This document shows positions 6,646 to 14,267 of a stretch of 26,226 nucleotides of DNA, piece by piece. Position 1 is the first letter of the stretch. Each line of letters starts with the position of its first letter. A program made the position numbers and the translations under genes. A model generated the notes under the pieces. The model was not told the origin of the DNA and did no database searches. It saw only the letters and a list, made by a program, of their open reading frames with translations. Source of the stretch: CAYNWK01 sp964400875. GTDB taxonomy: Bacteria > Chloroflexota > Anaerolineae > Anaerolineales > UBA4823. The stretch covers positions 1-26,226 of the forward strand of contig CAYNWK010000053.1 of the NCBI GenBank assembly GCA_964400875.1, written 5' to 3'.

Positions 6646-7530
6646 GTGGAGAAGGACAACCCTGGCTTTACGGATCTTGCCGGGCTGCGCGTGGGCATCG
6701 CCGGTCTGGGTCTGATGGGCGGGTCCCTGGCGCTGGCCCTGCGCGGCCGCTGCCGGAAATTGCTCGCTTTCGACCGTGACCCGGCGGTGGTCGCATCGGC
6801 GCTCCGGCGCAAGATCGTGGACGCGGCTTCCAGCGACCCGCGCGCCGTGCTGCCCCAGGCCGACCTGGTCGTGCTGGCTGCGCCGGTGCAGGCGATCCTG
6901 GCGCTGATCGCGGCGCTGCCCGATTTGCATCCGGGATCGCCCGTGGTGCTGGACTTGGGATCGACCAAGGCGCGGATCTGCCGGGCCTTGGATGGGCTGC
7001 CCGCCCGCTTCGACCCGCTCGGCGGCCATCCCATGTGCGGGAAGGAGCGCTCCGGCCTGGACAACGCCGAGGCGGACCTGTTTCAAGACGCTGCTTTCGC
7101 CTTCACCCCCTTGACGCGCACTTCCTCACGCGCGCGCCGCCTGGCGGTCGAGCTGGCGAGGGTGGTTGGCGCCCGGCCGGTGTGGGTCGAACCACAGGAC
7201 CACGACCGCTGGGCCGCCTGCACCAGCCACCTGCCTTACTTGGTTGCCCACGCGTTGGTCGCGGCGACGCCGGAGCAGGCCGCGCCGCTGGCGGGACCCG
7301 GTTTCCTCAGCACGACCCGGCTGGCTGCCGAAGCCTCCAGCATGATGCTGGAGGTGCTGCGCGATAACCGCGAGAACGTCCTGGCCTCGCTGCAGGGTTT
7401 CAAAGCGCAGCTGGCTGCGCTGGAGGAACACCTGGCGTATGGCGATTACGCCGTCCTGGCCGAAGCCACTTCCGCCAGCGCCCAACGCCGCGGCCAGATT
7501 CTTCAAGCGCGCCAAGCGGAGGCAGGATGA
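6646..7530 (+). CDS. tyrA: Prephenate (or arogenate) dehydrogenase
   Basis: Oxidative decarboxylation of prephenate to 4-hydroxyphenylpyruvate, or of arogenate to tyrosine. The protein has 294 residues. The N-terminal Rossmann motif is GLGLMGGS (20-27). The acidic 'FDRD' at the end of the second strand (Asp43) suggests NAD rather than NADP. The family motif GGHPMCGKERSG places the conserved His at 128. No C-terminal ACT domain is present, so feedback may rest on DAHP synthase and attenuation. I chose GTG 6646, nine bases after GAGGT. TTG 6640, overlapping the aroF stop, is also possible. Either way translation is closely coupled to aroF. The substrate choice cannot be settled from sequence. 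Confidence 0.92.
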   Translation: MEKDNPGFTDLAGLRVGIAGLGLMGGSLALALRGRCRKLLAFDRDPAVVASALRRKIVDAASSDPRAVLPQADLVVLAAPVQAILALIAALPDLHPGSPVVLDLGSTKARICRALDGLPARFDPLGGHPMCGKERSGLDNAEADLFQDAAFAFTPLTRTSSRARRLAVELARVVGARPVWVEPQDHDRWAACTSHLPYLVAHALVAATPEQAAPLAGPGFLSTTRLAAEASSMMLEVLRDNRENVLASLQGFKAQLAALEEHLAYGDYAVLAEATSASAQRRGQILQARQAEAG

Positions 7531-8882
7531 ACTCCGCTCCCCAACACGCCCGCCTGATCGTCTCGCCAGGTGCCCCTTTGCGCGGGGTCCTGCGCCCGCC
7601 GGGCGATAAATCGCTCTCACACAGGGCCGCACTTTTCGCCGCCCTGGCTCGCGGCGAGAGCCGGGTGGGCAACTTCCTGGTCGCCGGGGTCACCCGCGCG
7701 CTGCTGGACTGCCTGGCCGCGCTGGGGGTGGCATGGAAACTGCAGGATACCGCCCTGAAGGTCCAGGGTGAGGGTCTGAAAGGCTTAAAGCCGCCGGGCG
7801 CGCCGCTGGACTGCGGCAACTCGGGCACGACCCTGCGCTTGCTGGCCGGCGCTTTGGCCGCCGCCGGTATTCCGGCTGTGCTGGACGGTTCTCCCGGTCT
7901 GCGCCGCCGGCCGATGCGGCGGATCGTGGCGCCTTTGCGGCAGCGCGGCGTGCCCATTGAGAGCGCGAACGGCGGCGCACCGCTCAGGCTGCGCCCGGCA
8001 GACCTGCCCCTGGACCCGCTGGATTACACCCTGTCGGTAGCCAGCGCCCAGGTCAAGTCCTGCCTGCTGCTCTCCGGGCTGGCCGCCTCCGGACCGACGA
8101 GCTTAACCGAACCCGGCCCCTCGCGCGATCACACCGAGCGGATGCTGCGCGCTATGGGCGCCGACATCGAGTGGGCGGCATACCCGCAGCCTGGGGCTTA
8201 CCGCACCCGCCTTGATCCTGGGACGCTGCCGGTTAACCTCACGCCGCTCTCTATGACGCTGCCGGGTGACTTCTCCTCGGCAGCCTTCCTGATCGTGGCT
8301 GCCCTGATCACCCCCGGCTCGCAAATCGAGCTGCAGGAAGTGGGCTTGAACCCGACCAGGACCGGCTTGCTGGAAGCTTTGCAGGAGATGGGCGGTGAAA
8401 TCCAGATCGAAAACTTGAGATCAGTAGGAGGAGAGCCGGTGGGCGAACTACGCGTAGCCCACTCACCGCTCGAGGGCGTCCGCATCGACGGCCCGCGCGT
8501 GGTGCGCATGATCGACGAGTTCCCGGCCTTCGCCGTTGCCGCCGCGTTTGCACGTGGGGAAACGCAGGTCGCCGGAGCGGAAGAGCTGCGCCACAAGGAG
8601 TCGGACCGAATTGCCGTGCTGTGCGCCCAGCTGCGCGCCCTGGGCGTGCGGGTCGAAGAGCATGCCGACGGGTTTACCATCCAGGGCGGGTTTTTACCGT
8701 CGGGCGGGACCGCCGAGGCCTGCGGGGATCACCGCCTGGCGATGGCACTGGCGCTGGTCGGGCTGGCTTCGCGAGAGCCGGTTTCGGTGCAGGGCGCCGG
8801 GGTGATCGCCGAATCCTACCCCGGGTTCCCCGGCGCTCTGGAGGCGCTGGGGGCTGACGCCAGGTCGGAGGACGAGTCGTGA
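7527..8882 (+). CDS. aroA: 5-enolpyruvylshikimate-3-phosphate synthase
   Basis: Transfers enolpyruvyl from PEP to shikimate 3-phosphate. At 451 residues it is full length, with two inside-out alpha/beta domains. Visible motifs are PPGDKSLSHR (Lys28 and Arg33 contact substrate), LDCGNSGTTLRLLAG, ASAQVKS, EPGPSRDHTERM, IDEFPAFAVAAAFA (catalytic Asp), ELRHKESDRI and GDHRLAMALAL. The GNSGTT version resembles the Bacillus-type enzymes. The ATG overlaps the tyrA stop (ATGA), indicating translational coupling. Confidence 0.95.
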   Translation: MNSAPQHARLIVSPGAPLRGVLRPPGDKSLSHRAALFAALARGESRVGNFLVAGVTRALLDCLAALGVAWKLQDTALKVQGEGLKGLKPPGAPLDCGNSGTTLRLLAGALAAAGIPAVLDGSPGLRRRPMRRIVAPLRQRGVPIESANGGAPLRLRPADLPLDPLDYTLSVASAQVKSCLLLSGLAASGPTSLTEPGPSRDHTERMLRAMGADIEWAAYPQPGAYRTRLDPGTLPVNLTPLSMTLPGDFSSAAFLIVAALITPGSQIELQEVGLNPTRTGLLEALQEMGGEIQIENLRSVGGEPVGELRVAHSPLEGVRIDGPRVVRMIDEFPAFAVAAAFARGETQVAGAEELRHKESDRIAVLCAQLRALGVRVEEHADGFTIQGGFLPSGGTAEACGDHRLAMALALVGLASREPVSVQGAGVIAESYPGFPGALEALGADARSEDES

Positions 8883-9757
8883 AGCCGGCAGCCTATTCCT
8901 TCGGCCTGATCGGCTACCCGTTGGGGCACAGCCTCTCGCCGCGCCTGCACGCCGCCGCGCTGCGCTCGGTGGACCTGGCGGGGGAATACCGCCTTTTGCC
9001 GATCCCTCCCAACACGGAAGGGGGAGATGCCATTCGGGACCTGCTCGAGCAGCTGCGCTCCGGGGAGCTCCACGGCTTGAACGTGACCATTCCTCACAAA
9101 CAAAGCGTGCTGCCCTGGCTGGACGAACTGACCCCCGTTACGCGGGCCACCGGCGCGGCCAACACTTTATTCCACCGGAACGGCCGCCTGACCGGCGACA
9201 ACACCGATGCGCCGGCCTTCCTGACCACGCTGCACACGCTGGGTTTGCTGAACGGCGTGACGGGAACGGAGAATGAACCTCCTCTCGGGCTGATTCTAGG
9301 AGCCGGCGGCGCTGCCCGGGCGGTGAGCCATGCCCTGCTGTCCGCTGGTTGGTCGGTGGCGGTCGCCGCTCGGCGGATGGACCAGGCGCGGCAGCTGGCG
9401 GGTAAATTTGCCGGAGCCCTCCAACCACCGGCGCCGCTGGCCCTGGAACCTGAAGCCATCGGGGGGTTCGTTGCCAGCAACCGGGTCGTCCTGATCGTCA
9501 ACGCCACCCCGCTGGGGATGTCGCCGCAGGCGGAGGTTTCACCCTGGCCTACTGGGCTTTCTTTGCCTTCCAGGGCTTTCGTTTACGACCTGGTCTACAA
9601 CCCGCCCGAGACGGCGCTGCTGCGCGCCGCGCGGGCCGCGGGACTCACCGGGATAAATGGGCTGCCCATGCTGGTTGAGCAAGCCGCTCTGGCCTTCGAA
9701 TGCTGGACCGGCCTCAGTCCATCTCGCCAGGCTATGCTGGATGCTGTCAGGACGTGA
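8879..9757 (+). CDS. aroE: Shikimate dehydrogenase
   Basis: Reduces 3-dehydroshikimate to shikimate with NADPH. The 292-residue protein has the substrate-site motifs GYPLGHSLSPRLH (12-24) and GLNVTIPHK with catalytic Lys74. GAANTLF and GDNTDAPAF supply Asp110. The cofactor loop GAGGAAR (141-147) is followed by AARRMDQAR, whose arginines suit NADP. VNATPLGM is present near residue 204. The start is GTG overlapping the aroA stop (GTGA), as elsewhere in this operon. Confidence 0.95.
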   Translation: MKPAAYSFGLIGYPLGHSLSPRLHAAALRSVDLAGEYRLLPIPPNTEGGDAIRDLLEQLRSGELHGLNVTIPHKQSVLPWLDELTPVTRATGAANTLFHRNGRLTGDNTDAPAFLTTLHTLGLLNGVTGTENEPPLGLILGAGGAARAVSHALLSAGWSVAVAARRMDQARQLAGKFAGALQPPAPLALEPEAIGGFVASNRVVLIVNATPLGMSPQAEVSPWPTGLSLPSRAFVYDLVYNPPETALLRAARAAGLTGINGLPMLVEQAALAFECWTGLSPSRQAMLDAVRT

Positions 9758-9759
9758 AG

Positions 9760-10950
9760 ATGATGCCGCTTTCCCACCGCATGGAACTTTTGGCCCCCAA
9801 TTACTACGCCAACCTGGGCGAAAAGATCGCCGCGATCCAGGCCGGCGGCGGCGATGTGATCCGCCTGGATATCGGTTCTCCGGACCTGCCGCCCGCCGGG
9901 CACATTGTCGCGGCTTTGGTAGGTTCGGCCGCCAAGGCAGACAGCCACGGATACCAGCCTCACCAAGGGACCCTGCCGCTGCGCCGGGCTTGGGCAGGGA
10001 TGTACCGGCGAGTCCACCAGGTTGCGCTCGACCCTGGGAGCGAGGTCCTGCCGTTGCTGGGCTCCAAGGAGGGCATCTTCCACCTGACGCTGGCGCTGGT
10101 AGATCCCGGGCAGGTGGTTTTGACGCCGGACCCGGGGTACCCAACCTACGCGCAGGCTGCCCGCTTTGCCGGAGCGGAAGCTTATCCCATGCCGCTGCTC
10201 GCCGAATGCGCTTACCTTCCCGACCTGGAGGCCATACCTCCCGAAACGCTGCGCAAAGCCAGGCTGCTCTGGCTGAACTACCCCAACAACCCCACCGGGG
10301 CAACCGCCCCCGCCGAGTTCTTCCAGAAAGCGGTTGCTTTCGCCCGCCGCCACGGCCTGCTGCTTTGCCACGACGCGGCGTACGCACAAGTGACTTACGA
10401 TGGCTATAAGGCGCCCAGCCTGCTGAGCGTCGAAGGCGCGAAAGACCTGGCGGTGGAATTCAACACCCTGTCGAAATCGCATCATATGGCCGGCTGGCGG
10501 GTGGGCGCAGCCCTGGGCAACCCCGAGGCGCTGCAGGCCCTGCTCGCTTTGAAGCGCAACGCCGACAGCGGCCACTTCCTGGCGGTGACGGAGGCGGCAG
10601 TCAGCGCGATGAGCGCAGACCAAAGCTGGCTGCACGCAAGAAACCGGATTCTGCAAGCCCGGCGGGACGCGGTGGTCGCCGCGCTGCACGAGCTCGGGCT
10701 AGAGGCCGCCTTGCCGCAGGCCGGTCTGTATGTCTGGTGCCCGGTCCCTGGTAGATGGGCTGCGATGGACTTCGCCCTCGCCCTGCTTGAAGAGGCCCAC
10801 GTCAGCCTGACCCCCGGGACGGTCTTTGGCCCAGGCGGGGAGGGCTACGTACGTCTCGCTTTGACCGCGCCGATCGAACGCCTGAACCAGGCCATGGCGC
10901 GCCTCGAGTGCTGGCTGGCTGAAGAGAAGAACCCGGAGGAAATGAATTGA
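9760..10950 (+). CDS. Class I/II PLP aminotransferase, candidate for the Tyr/Phe transamination step
   Basis: A 396-residue fold-type I aminotransferase related to aspartate, LL-diaminopimelate and aromatic aminotransferases. PLP residues are visible: GSKEG near 101-105, Tyr130 (GYPTY), NYPNNPTG (173-180), Asp205 and Tyr208 (HDAAYAQ), the Schiff-base Lys239 (TLSKSHHMAGWRVG) and an Arg in YVRLAL near the C terminus. Set between aroE and aroC, it most likely transaminates 4-hydroxyphenylpyruvate and phenylpyruvate, or prephenate itself. This is inferred from context. ATG 9760 has AGGA seven bases upstream. GTG 9754, overlapping the aroE stop, is the alternative. Confidence 0.88.
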   Translation: MMPLSHRMELLAPNYYANLGEKIAAIQAGGGDVIRLDIGSPDLPPAGHIVAALVGSAAKADSHGYQPHQGTLPLRRAWAGMYRRVHQVALDPGSEVLPLLGSKEGIFHLTLALVDPGQVVLTPDPGYPTYAQAARFAGAEAYPMPLLAECAYLPDLEAIPPETLRKARLLWLNYPNNPTGATAPAEFFQKAVAFARRHGLLLCHDAAYAQVTYDGYKAPSLLSVEGAKDLAVEFNTLSKSHHMAGWRVGAALGNPEALQALLALKRNADSGHFLAVTEAAVSAMSADQSWLHARNRILQARRDAVVAALHELGLEAALPQAGLYVWCPVPGRWAAMDFALALLEEAHVSLTPGTVFGPGGEGYVRLALTAPIERLNQAMARLECWLAEEKNPEEMN

Positions 10951-10960
10951 AGGAGCCCCC

Positions 10961-12142
10961 ATGCCATTACGCTACCTGACTGCTGGAGAATCCCACGGCC
11001 CGGCGCTGGTCGCCATCCTGGAGGGGCTGCCGGCAGGGCTGCCGCTCGACCATGCTTATATAGACGTCGAGTTGGCCCGCCGCCAGCGCGGTTACGGGGC
11101 CGGGCCGCGCATGAAGATCGAAGCGGACACGGCCCGCATCCTGGGCGGCGTGCTGGCGGGAGAGACCACCGGAGCGCCCCTGTCCGTGCTGATCGAGAAC
11201 CGCGATCACATCAAGTGGCGCGGCAGGCCGATCGAACCCTTCACCAGCCCGCGCCCGGGCCACGCTGACCTGACCGGGGCGATCAAATACGGCTATGGCG
11301 ACCTGCGCCCGGCCTCTGAGCGTTCCTCCGCGCGCGAGACGGCGGCGCGCGTGGTCGTCGGCGCTGCCTGCAAACAGCTGCTGGCCCAGTTCGGCATCCG
11401 CGTGGGCGGCTACGTCACAGCCATTGGGGAGGTCAGCGCCGAGCTGGACCACATCCCTCTGGAGGCGCGCGCCGCTCAGGCTGAAGACAACTCGGTGCGC
11501 TGCCCCGATCCGGCCGCGGCGCAGGCCATGGAAGCGGCCATCGGCGAGATCATGCAGGCCAGGGACACCCTAGGGGGCATCGTGGAGGTGATCGCCCTGG
11601 GGCTGCCCCCGGGTTTGGGTTCGTTCGTGCAGTGGGACCGGCGCCTGGAGGCGCGCCTGGGGGCCGCCGCGCTCAGCGTGCAGGCTATCAAGGGTGTGGA
11701 GATCGGCGCGGCTTTCGAGAATGCCCGCCTGCCCGGCACCCAGGCGCAGGACGCCATCCGCCTGGAGGGCGATCGGCTGACCCGGCCCACCCGCAGGAGC
11801 GGAGGTTTGGAAGGCGGCGTGACCACTGGGGAACCGCTGATCCTGCGGGCGGCGATGAAACCGATCGCCACCACCCTGACCCCACAGGTCACTGTGGATT
11901 TGGCAGCCGGTGAAGAGACTCACACCCAGTACGAGCGCTCCGACTTTTGCCCGGTGCCCCGGGCGGTGCCCATCCTGGAGGCGGTGGTCGCCTTTGTGCT
12001 GGCCGACGCGCTGCTCGAAAAGCTGGGCGGGGATTCCCTGGTTGAGATGCGGCCGCGCTTCGCCGCATTACGCAGGGCCCGGCTGGGGGACCTGGCCCTG
12101 GACGGGCAGCCGCGCGTCTTCTGGCCGGGTGAAGCGGAGTAG
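10961..12142 (+). CDS. aroC: Chorismate synthase
   Basis: Makes chorismate from EPSP by a 1,4-elimination that needs reduced FMN. The 393-residue protein carries the family signatures near the N terminus: TAGESHGPAL (His12), RRQRGYGAGPRMKIE and GxxTGAPL. RPGHADLTGAIKYGYGDLRPASERSSARETA follows, seen here as RPGHADLTGA and then RPASERSSARETA. In the C-terminal part THTQYERSDFCPVPRAVPI is present, read as ERSDFCPVPRAVPI. The ATG follows AGGAG at good spacing, 10 bp after the aminotransferase stop. No flavin reductase domain is fused, so it is monofunctional and depends on reduced flavin from elsewhere. Confidence 0.95.
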   Translation: MPLRYLTAGESHGPALVAILEGLPAGLPLDHAYIDVELARRQRGYGAGPRMKIEADTARILGGVLAGETTGAPLSVLIENRDHIKWRGRPIEPFTSPRPGHADLTGAIKYGYGDLRPASERSSARETAARVVVGAACKQLLAQFGIRVGGYVTAIGEVSAELDHIPLEARAAQAEDNSVRCPDPAAAQAMEAAIGEIMQARDTLGGIVEVIALGLPPGLGSFVQWDRRLEARLGAAALSVQAIKGVEIGAAFENARLPGTQAQDAIRLEGDRLTRPTRRSGGLEGGVTTGEPLILRAAMKPIATTLTPQVTVDLAAGEETHTQYERSDFCPVPRAVPILEAVVAFVLADALLEKLGGDSLVEMRPRFAALRRARLGDLALDGQPRVFWPGEAE

Positions 12143-12152
12143 ACCAGCAACC

Positions 12153-13730
12153 ATGCCCGCAGATGAGTGGATCTTCCTGTACGGCCCTCCCGGGGTCGGC
12201 AAGAGCGCAGTGGGCAGACGGCTGGCCCAAGACCTGGCGCTGCCTTTCTATGACCTGGATGCTGAGGTCGAAGCCCGCAGCGGCGCCGCCATCCCCGAGA
12301 TCTTCGCCCGGGAAGGCGAAGCCGGCTTTCGAACCTGGGAGCGCCGGGCGCTGGACGCGCTGCTGGATAACACGACTGGTGTCATCGCCCTGGGCGGCGG
12401 CACGCTGCTCGCCGAAGGCCTTCGCTCCCGCGTTGAAGCGACCGGGCTGGTCTTAAGCCTGGAGGCGCCGCCGGAGACCCTGCTGGAACATCTTACCTCG
12501 TCAAGTGACGAGCGCCCGCTGCTCTCCGGGGATATAAAAGCTCGCCTGGAGGATCTGACGGCGGCTCGAGCCGGTCACTACCGCTCCTTTCCTCTCCGGC
12601 TGGAAGCGGGTAACGGTGCGCCGGGAGAAATCGCCTGGCTGGCCCAGATGCGCCTGGGTCGTTTTCACGTGCGCGGCATGGGTCCCCAGGGTTACGATGT
12701 GATCATCCGTCCAGATGGCCTGGAAGCAGTGGGGGAGGCCTTGCGAAGGCGCGGCCTGCGCGGTCCTGTCGCAGTGGTGAGCGACGGTAACGTCGCCCCA
12801 CACTACGCGGCTCGGCTGGAGGGCTCCCTGCGATCCGCCGGCCTGTCCTCCCGGCTGGCGACCATCCCGGCAGGCGAGAGCTATAAAACTTTGGAGACGC
12901 TGACGGCGCTGTGGGAGGGGTTTATCCGGGCGGGGCTGGCGCGCAGCAGCACGGTCGTGGCGCTGGGCGGCGGGGTGGTCGGCGATTTAGCCGGATTTGC
13001 CGCCGCGGCTTACCTGCGCGGAGTGGTCTGGGTCGCGGTCCCCACTTCGCTGCTGGCCATGGTGGACGCCAGCCTGGGCGGCAAGACTGGGGCTAATCTT
13101 CCGCACGGGAAAAACCTGGTGGGCGCTTTTCACCCACCGCGGTTGGTTCTGGCCGATCCCGGAACGCTCGATACCCTGCCGGAGGCCGAACTGCGCTCCG
13201 GAATGGCGGAGGTGGTCAAGGCCGGGGTGATCGGCGACGAGGGGCTCTTCGAACTTTGCGCCTGGGGCTGGGAGGCGGTCACAGCCGCCAGTGACGAGGT
13301 TGTGCGGCGCGCGGCTGCGGTCAAAATTCGGGTGATTCAGGACGACCCGTACGAAGACGGTGCCAGGATGGCGCTCAACCTGGGACATACCGTCGGCCAC
13401 GCCGTCGAAAAAGCCTCGAACTTCCGCCTGCGCCACGGCGAGGCCGTGTCCATCGGCATGGTTGTGGAGGCGCGCCTGGCGGAAGACCTGGGCATCGCGA
13501 AGCGCGGCCTGGCCGAGACGATCGCCGCGGTTCTGAACGATCTGGGCTTGCCCACCCGGGTCCCCGCGTACCTGGACTCCGAGGCGATCCGGCGGGCGAT
13601 GCAGCAGGACAAGAAGCGTACCCCCGAGCATCTGCGCTTTTCTTTGCCGGCGCGGATCGGCGCAGTGCGTGTAGGCCTAGAAGTCGATGATTGGGGGCCA
13701 ATCGAGCGCGCCATGCAGCAGAGGAGCTGA
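12153..13730 (+). CDS. aroKB: Fused shikimate kinase / 3-dehydroquinate synthase
   Basis: A 525-residue fusion catalysing two non-consecutive pathway steps. Residues 1-170 are shikimate kinase: P-loop GPPGVGKS (11-18), Asp34/Asp36 (FYDLDAEVE), Arg60 (GFR), GGG (81-83) and lid Arg121 (ERPLL). From about residue 178 it is dehydroquinate synthase: SDGNV (210-214), the GESYKTLE cofactor motif, ALGGGVVGDLAGFAA, PTSLLAMVDASLGGKTG (298-313), and zinc ligands Glu353 (MAEVVK), a His in LNLGHTVGH (408-416) and His428 (RHGEAVSIGM). The same fusion is known from Thermotoga. The start is ATG 12153, 10 bp after the aroC stop. A longer upstream reading overlaps aroC and is rejected. Confidence 0.94.
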   Translation: MPADEWIFLYGPPGVGKSAVGRRLAQDLALPFYDLDAEVEARSGAAIPEIFAREGEAGFRTWERRALDALLDNTTGVIALGGGTLLAEGLRSRVEATGLVLSLEAPPETLLEHLTSSSDERPLLSGDIKARLEDLTAARAGHYRSFPLRLEAGNGAPGEIAWLAQMRLGRFHVRGMGPQGYDVIIRPDGLEAVGEALRRRGLRGPVAVVSDGNVAPHYAARLEGSLRSAGLSSRLATIPAGESYKTLETLTALWEGFIRAGLARSSTVVALGGGVVGDLAGFAAAAYLRGVVWVAVPTSLLAMVDASLGGKTGANLPHGKNLVGAFHPPRLVLADPGTLDTLPEAELRSGMAEVVKAGVIGDEGLFELCAWGWEAVTAASDEVVRRAAAVKIRVIQDDPYEDGARMALNLGHTVGHAVEKASNFRLRHGEAVSIGMVVEARLAEDLGIAKRGLAETIAAVLNDLGLPTRVPAYLDSEAIRRAMQQDKKRTPEHLRFSLPARIGAVRVGLEVDDWGPIERAMQQRS

Positions 13731-13733
13731 AAG

Positions 13734-14204
13734 ATGACGCCGAAAACCTACACCCGTGAAGTGCTGATCCTGCACGGACCAAATCTGAATCTGCTGGGAG
13801 CACGTGAGCCGGAGATCTACGGGCGCATCACCCTGGCGGAAATCGATAGAAGATTGGAAACAGCCGGCCAAGAACTTGGCTTGGGGGTGCGCGCGCTGCA
13901 GTCCAACAGCGTAGGCGCCTTGATCGATGCCTTGCAGGCAGCCCGCGGCTGGGCGAGCGGGGCGGTCTTTAATCCCGGAGGGTATACCCATACCTCGGTC
14001 GCGCTGCGCGACGCAGTGGCAGCCTTCGAACGCCCGGTGATCGAGGTGCACCTCTCCAATGTGTACGCCAGGGAAGAATTCCGCCACAAATCCTTGATCG
14101 CGCCCGTCTGCGTCGGAAAAATCGTCGGCTTCGGCTGGCGATCGTACACGCTGGCGCTGCGCGCCTTGGCGGGGATCCTGGCGGAAGACGGAGAGGACGC
14201 CTAG
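13734..14204 (+). CDS. aroQ: 3-Dehydroquinate dehydratase, type II
   Basis: Removes water from 3-dehydroquinate by anti-elimination. It is 156 residues, the usual length of this dodecameric family. Motifs seen are LILHGPNLNLLG, Arg24 and catalytic Tyr29 (GAREPEIYG), Asn80 (FNPGGYTHTSVALRDA), His106 (IEVHLSNVYAREEFR) and Arg117. The usual QSNHEG segment reads QSNSVG (56-61), so the His-Glu pair is replaced, which is uncommon. The ATG has GAGGAG upstream and lies 3 bp after the aroKB stop. This is the last gene of the unit. No convincing terminator follows before the convergent protease gene. Confidence 0.93.
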   Translation: MTPKTYTREVLILHGPNLNLLGAREPEIYGRITLAEIDRRLETAGQELGLGVRALQSNSVGALIDALQAARGWASGAVFNPGGYTHTSVALRDAVAAFERPVIEVHLSNVYAREEFRHKSLIAPVCVGKIVGFGWRSYTLALRALAGILAEDGEDA

Positions 14205-14267
14205 CTGCTCTCATCCGGGCAGCAGTTGAAAACCTGCAGCGGCACGTCCAAGAGCGCCGGGCACTTG

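Noticed and set aside
9595..10689. Long minus-strand open frame (364 codons) inside the aminotransferase gene
   Set aside because: It is antisense to a well-supported aminotransferase. GC-rich codon third positions keep the opposite frames open, and the product has no recognisable motif.
11910..12152. N-terminal extension of AroKB inside aroC
   Set aside because: Out-of-frame reading of aroC. The kinase domain begins at ATG 12153.
14204..14226. CTGCT/AGCAG pairing after aroQ as operon terminator
   Set aside because: Five to six base pairs with an 11-nt loop and no U-run. Not convincing.
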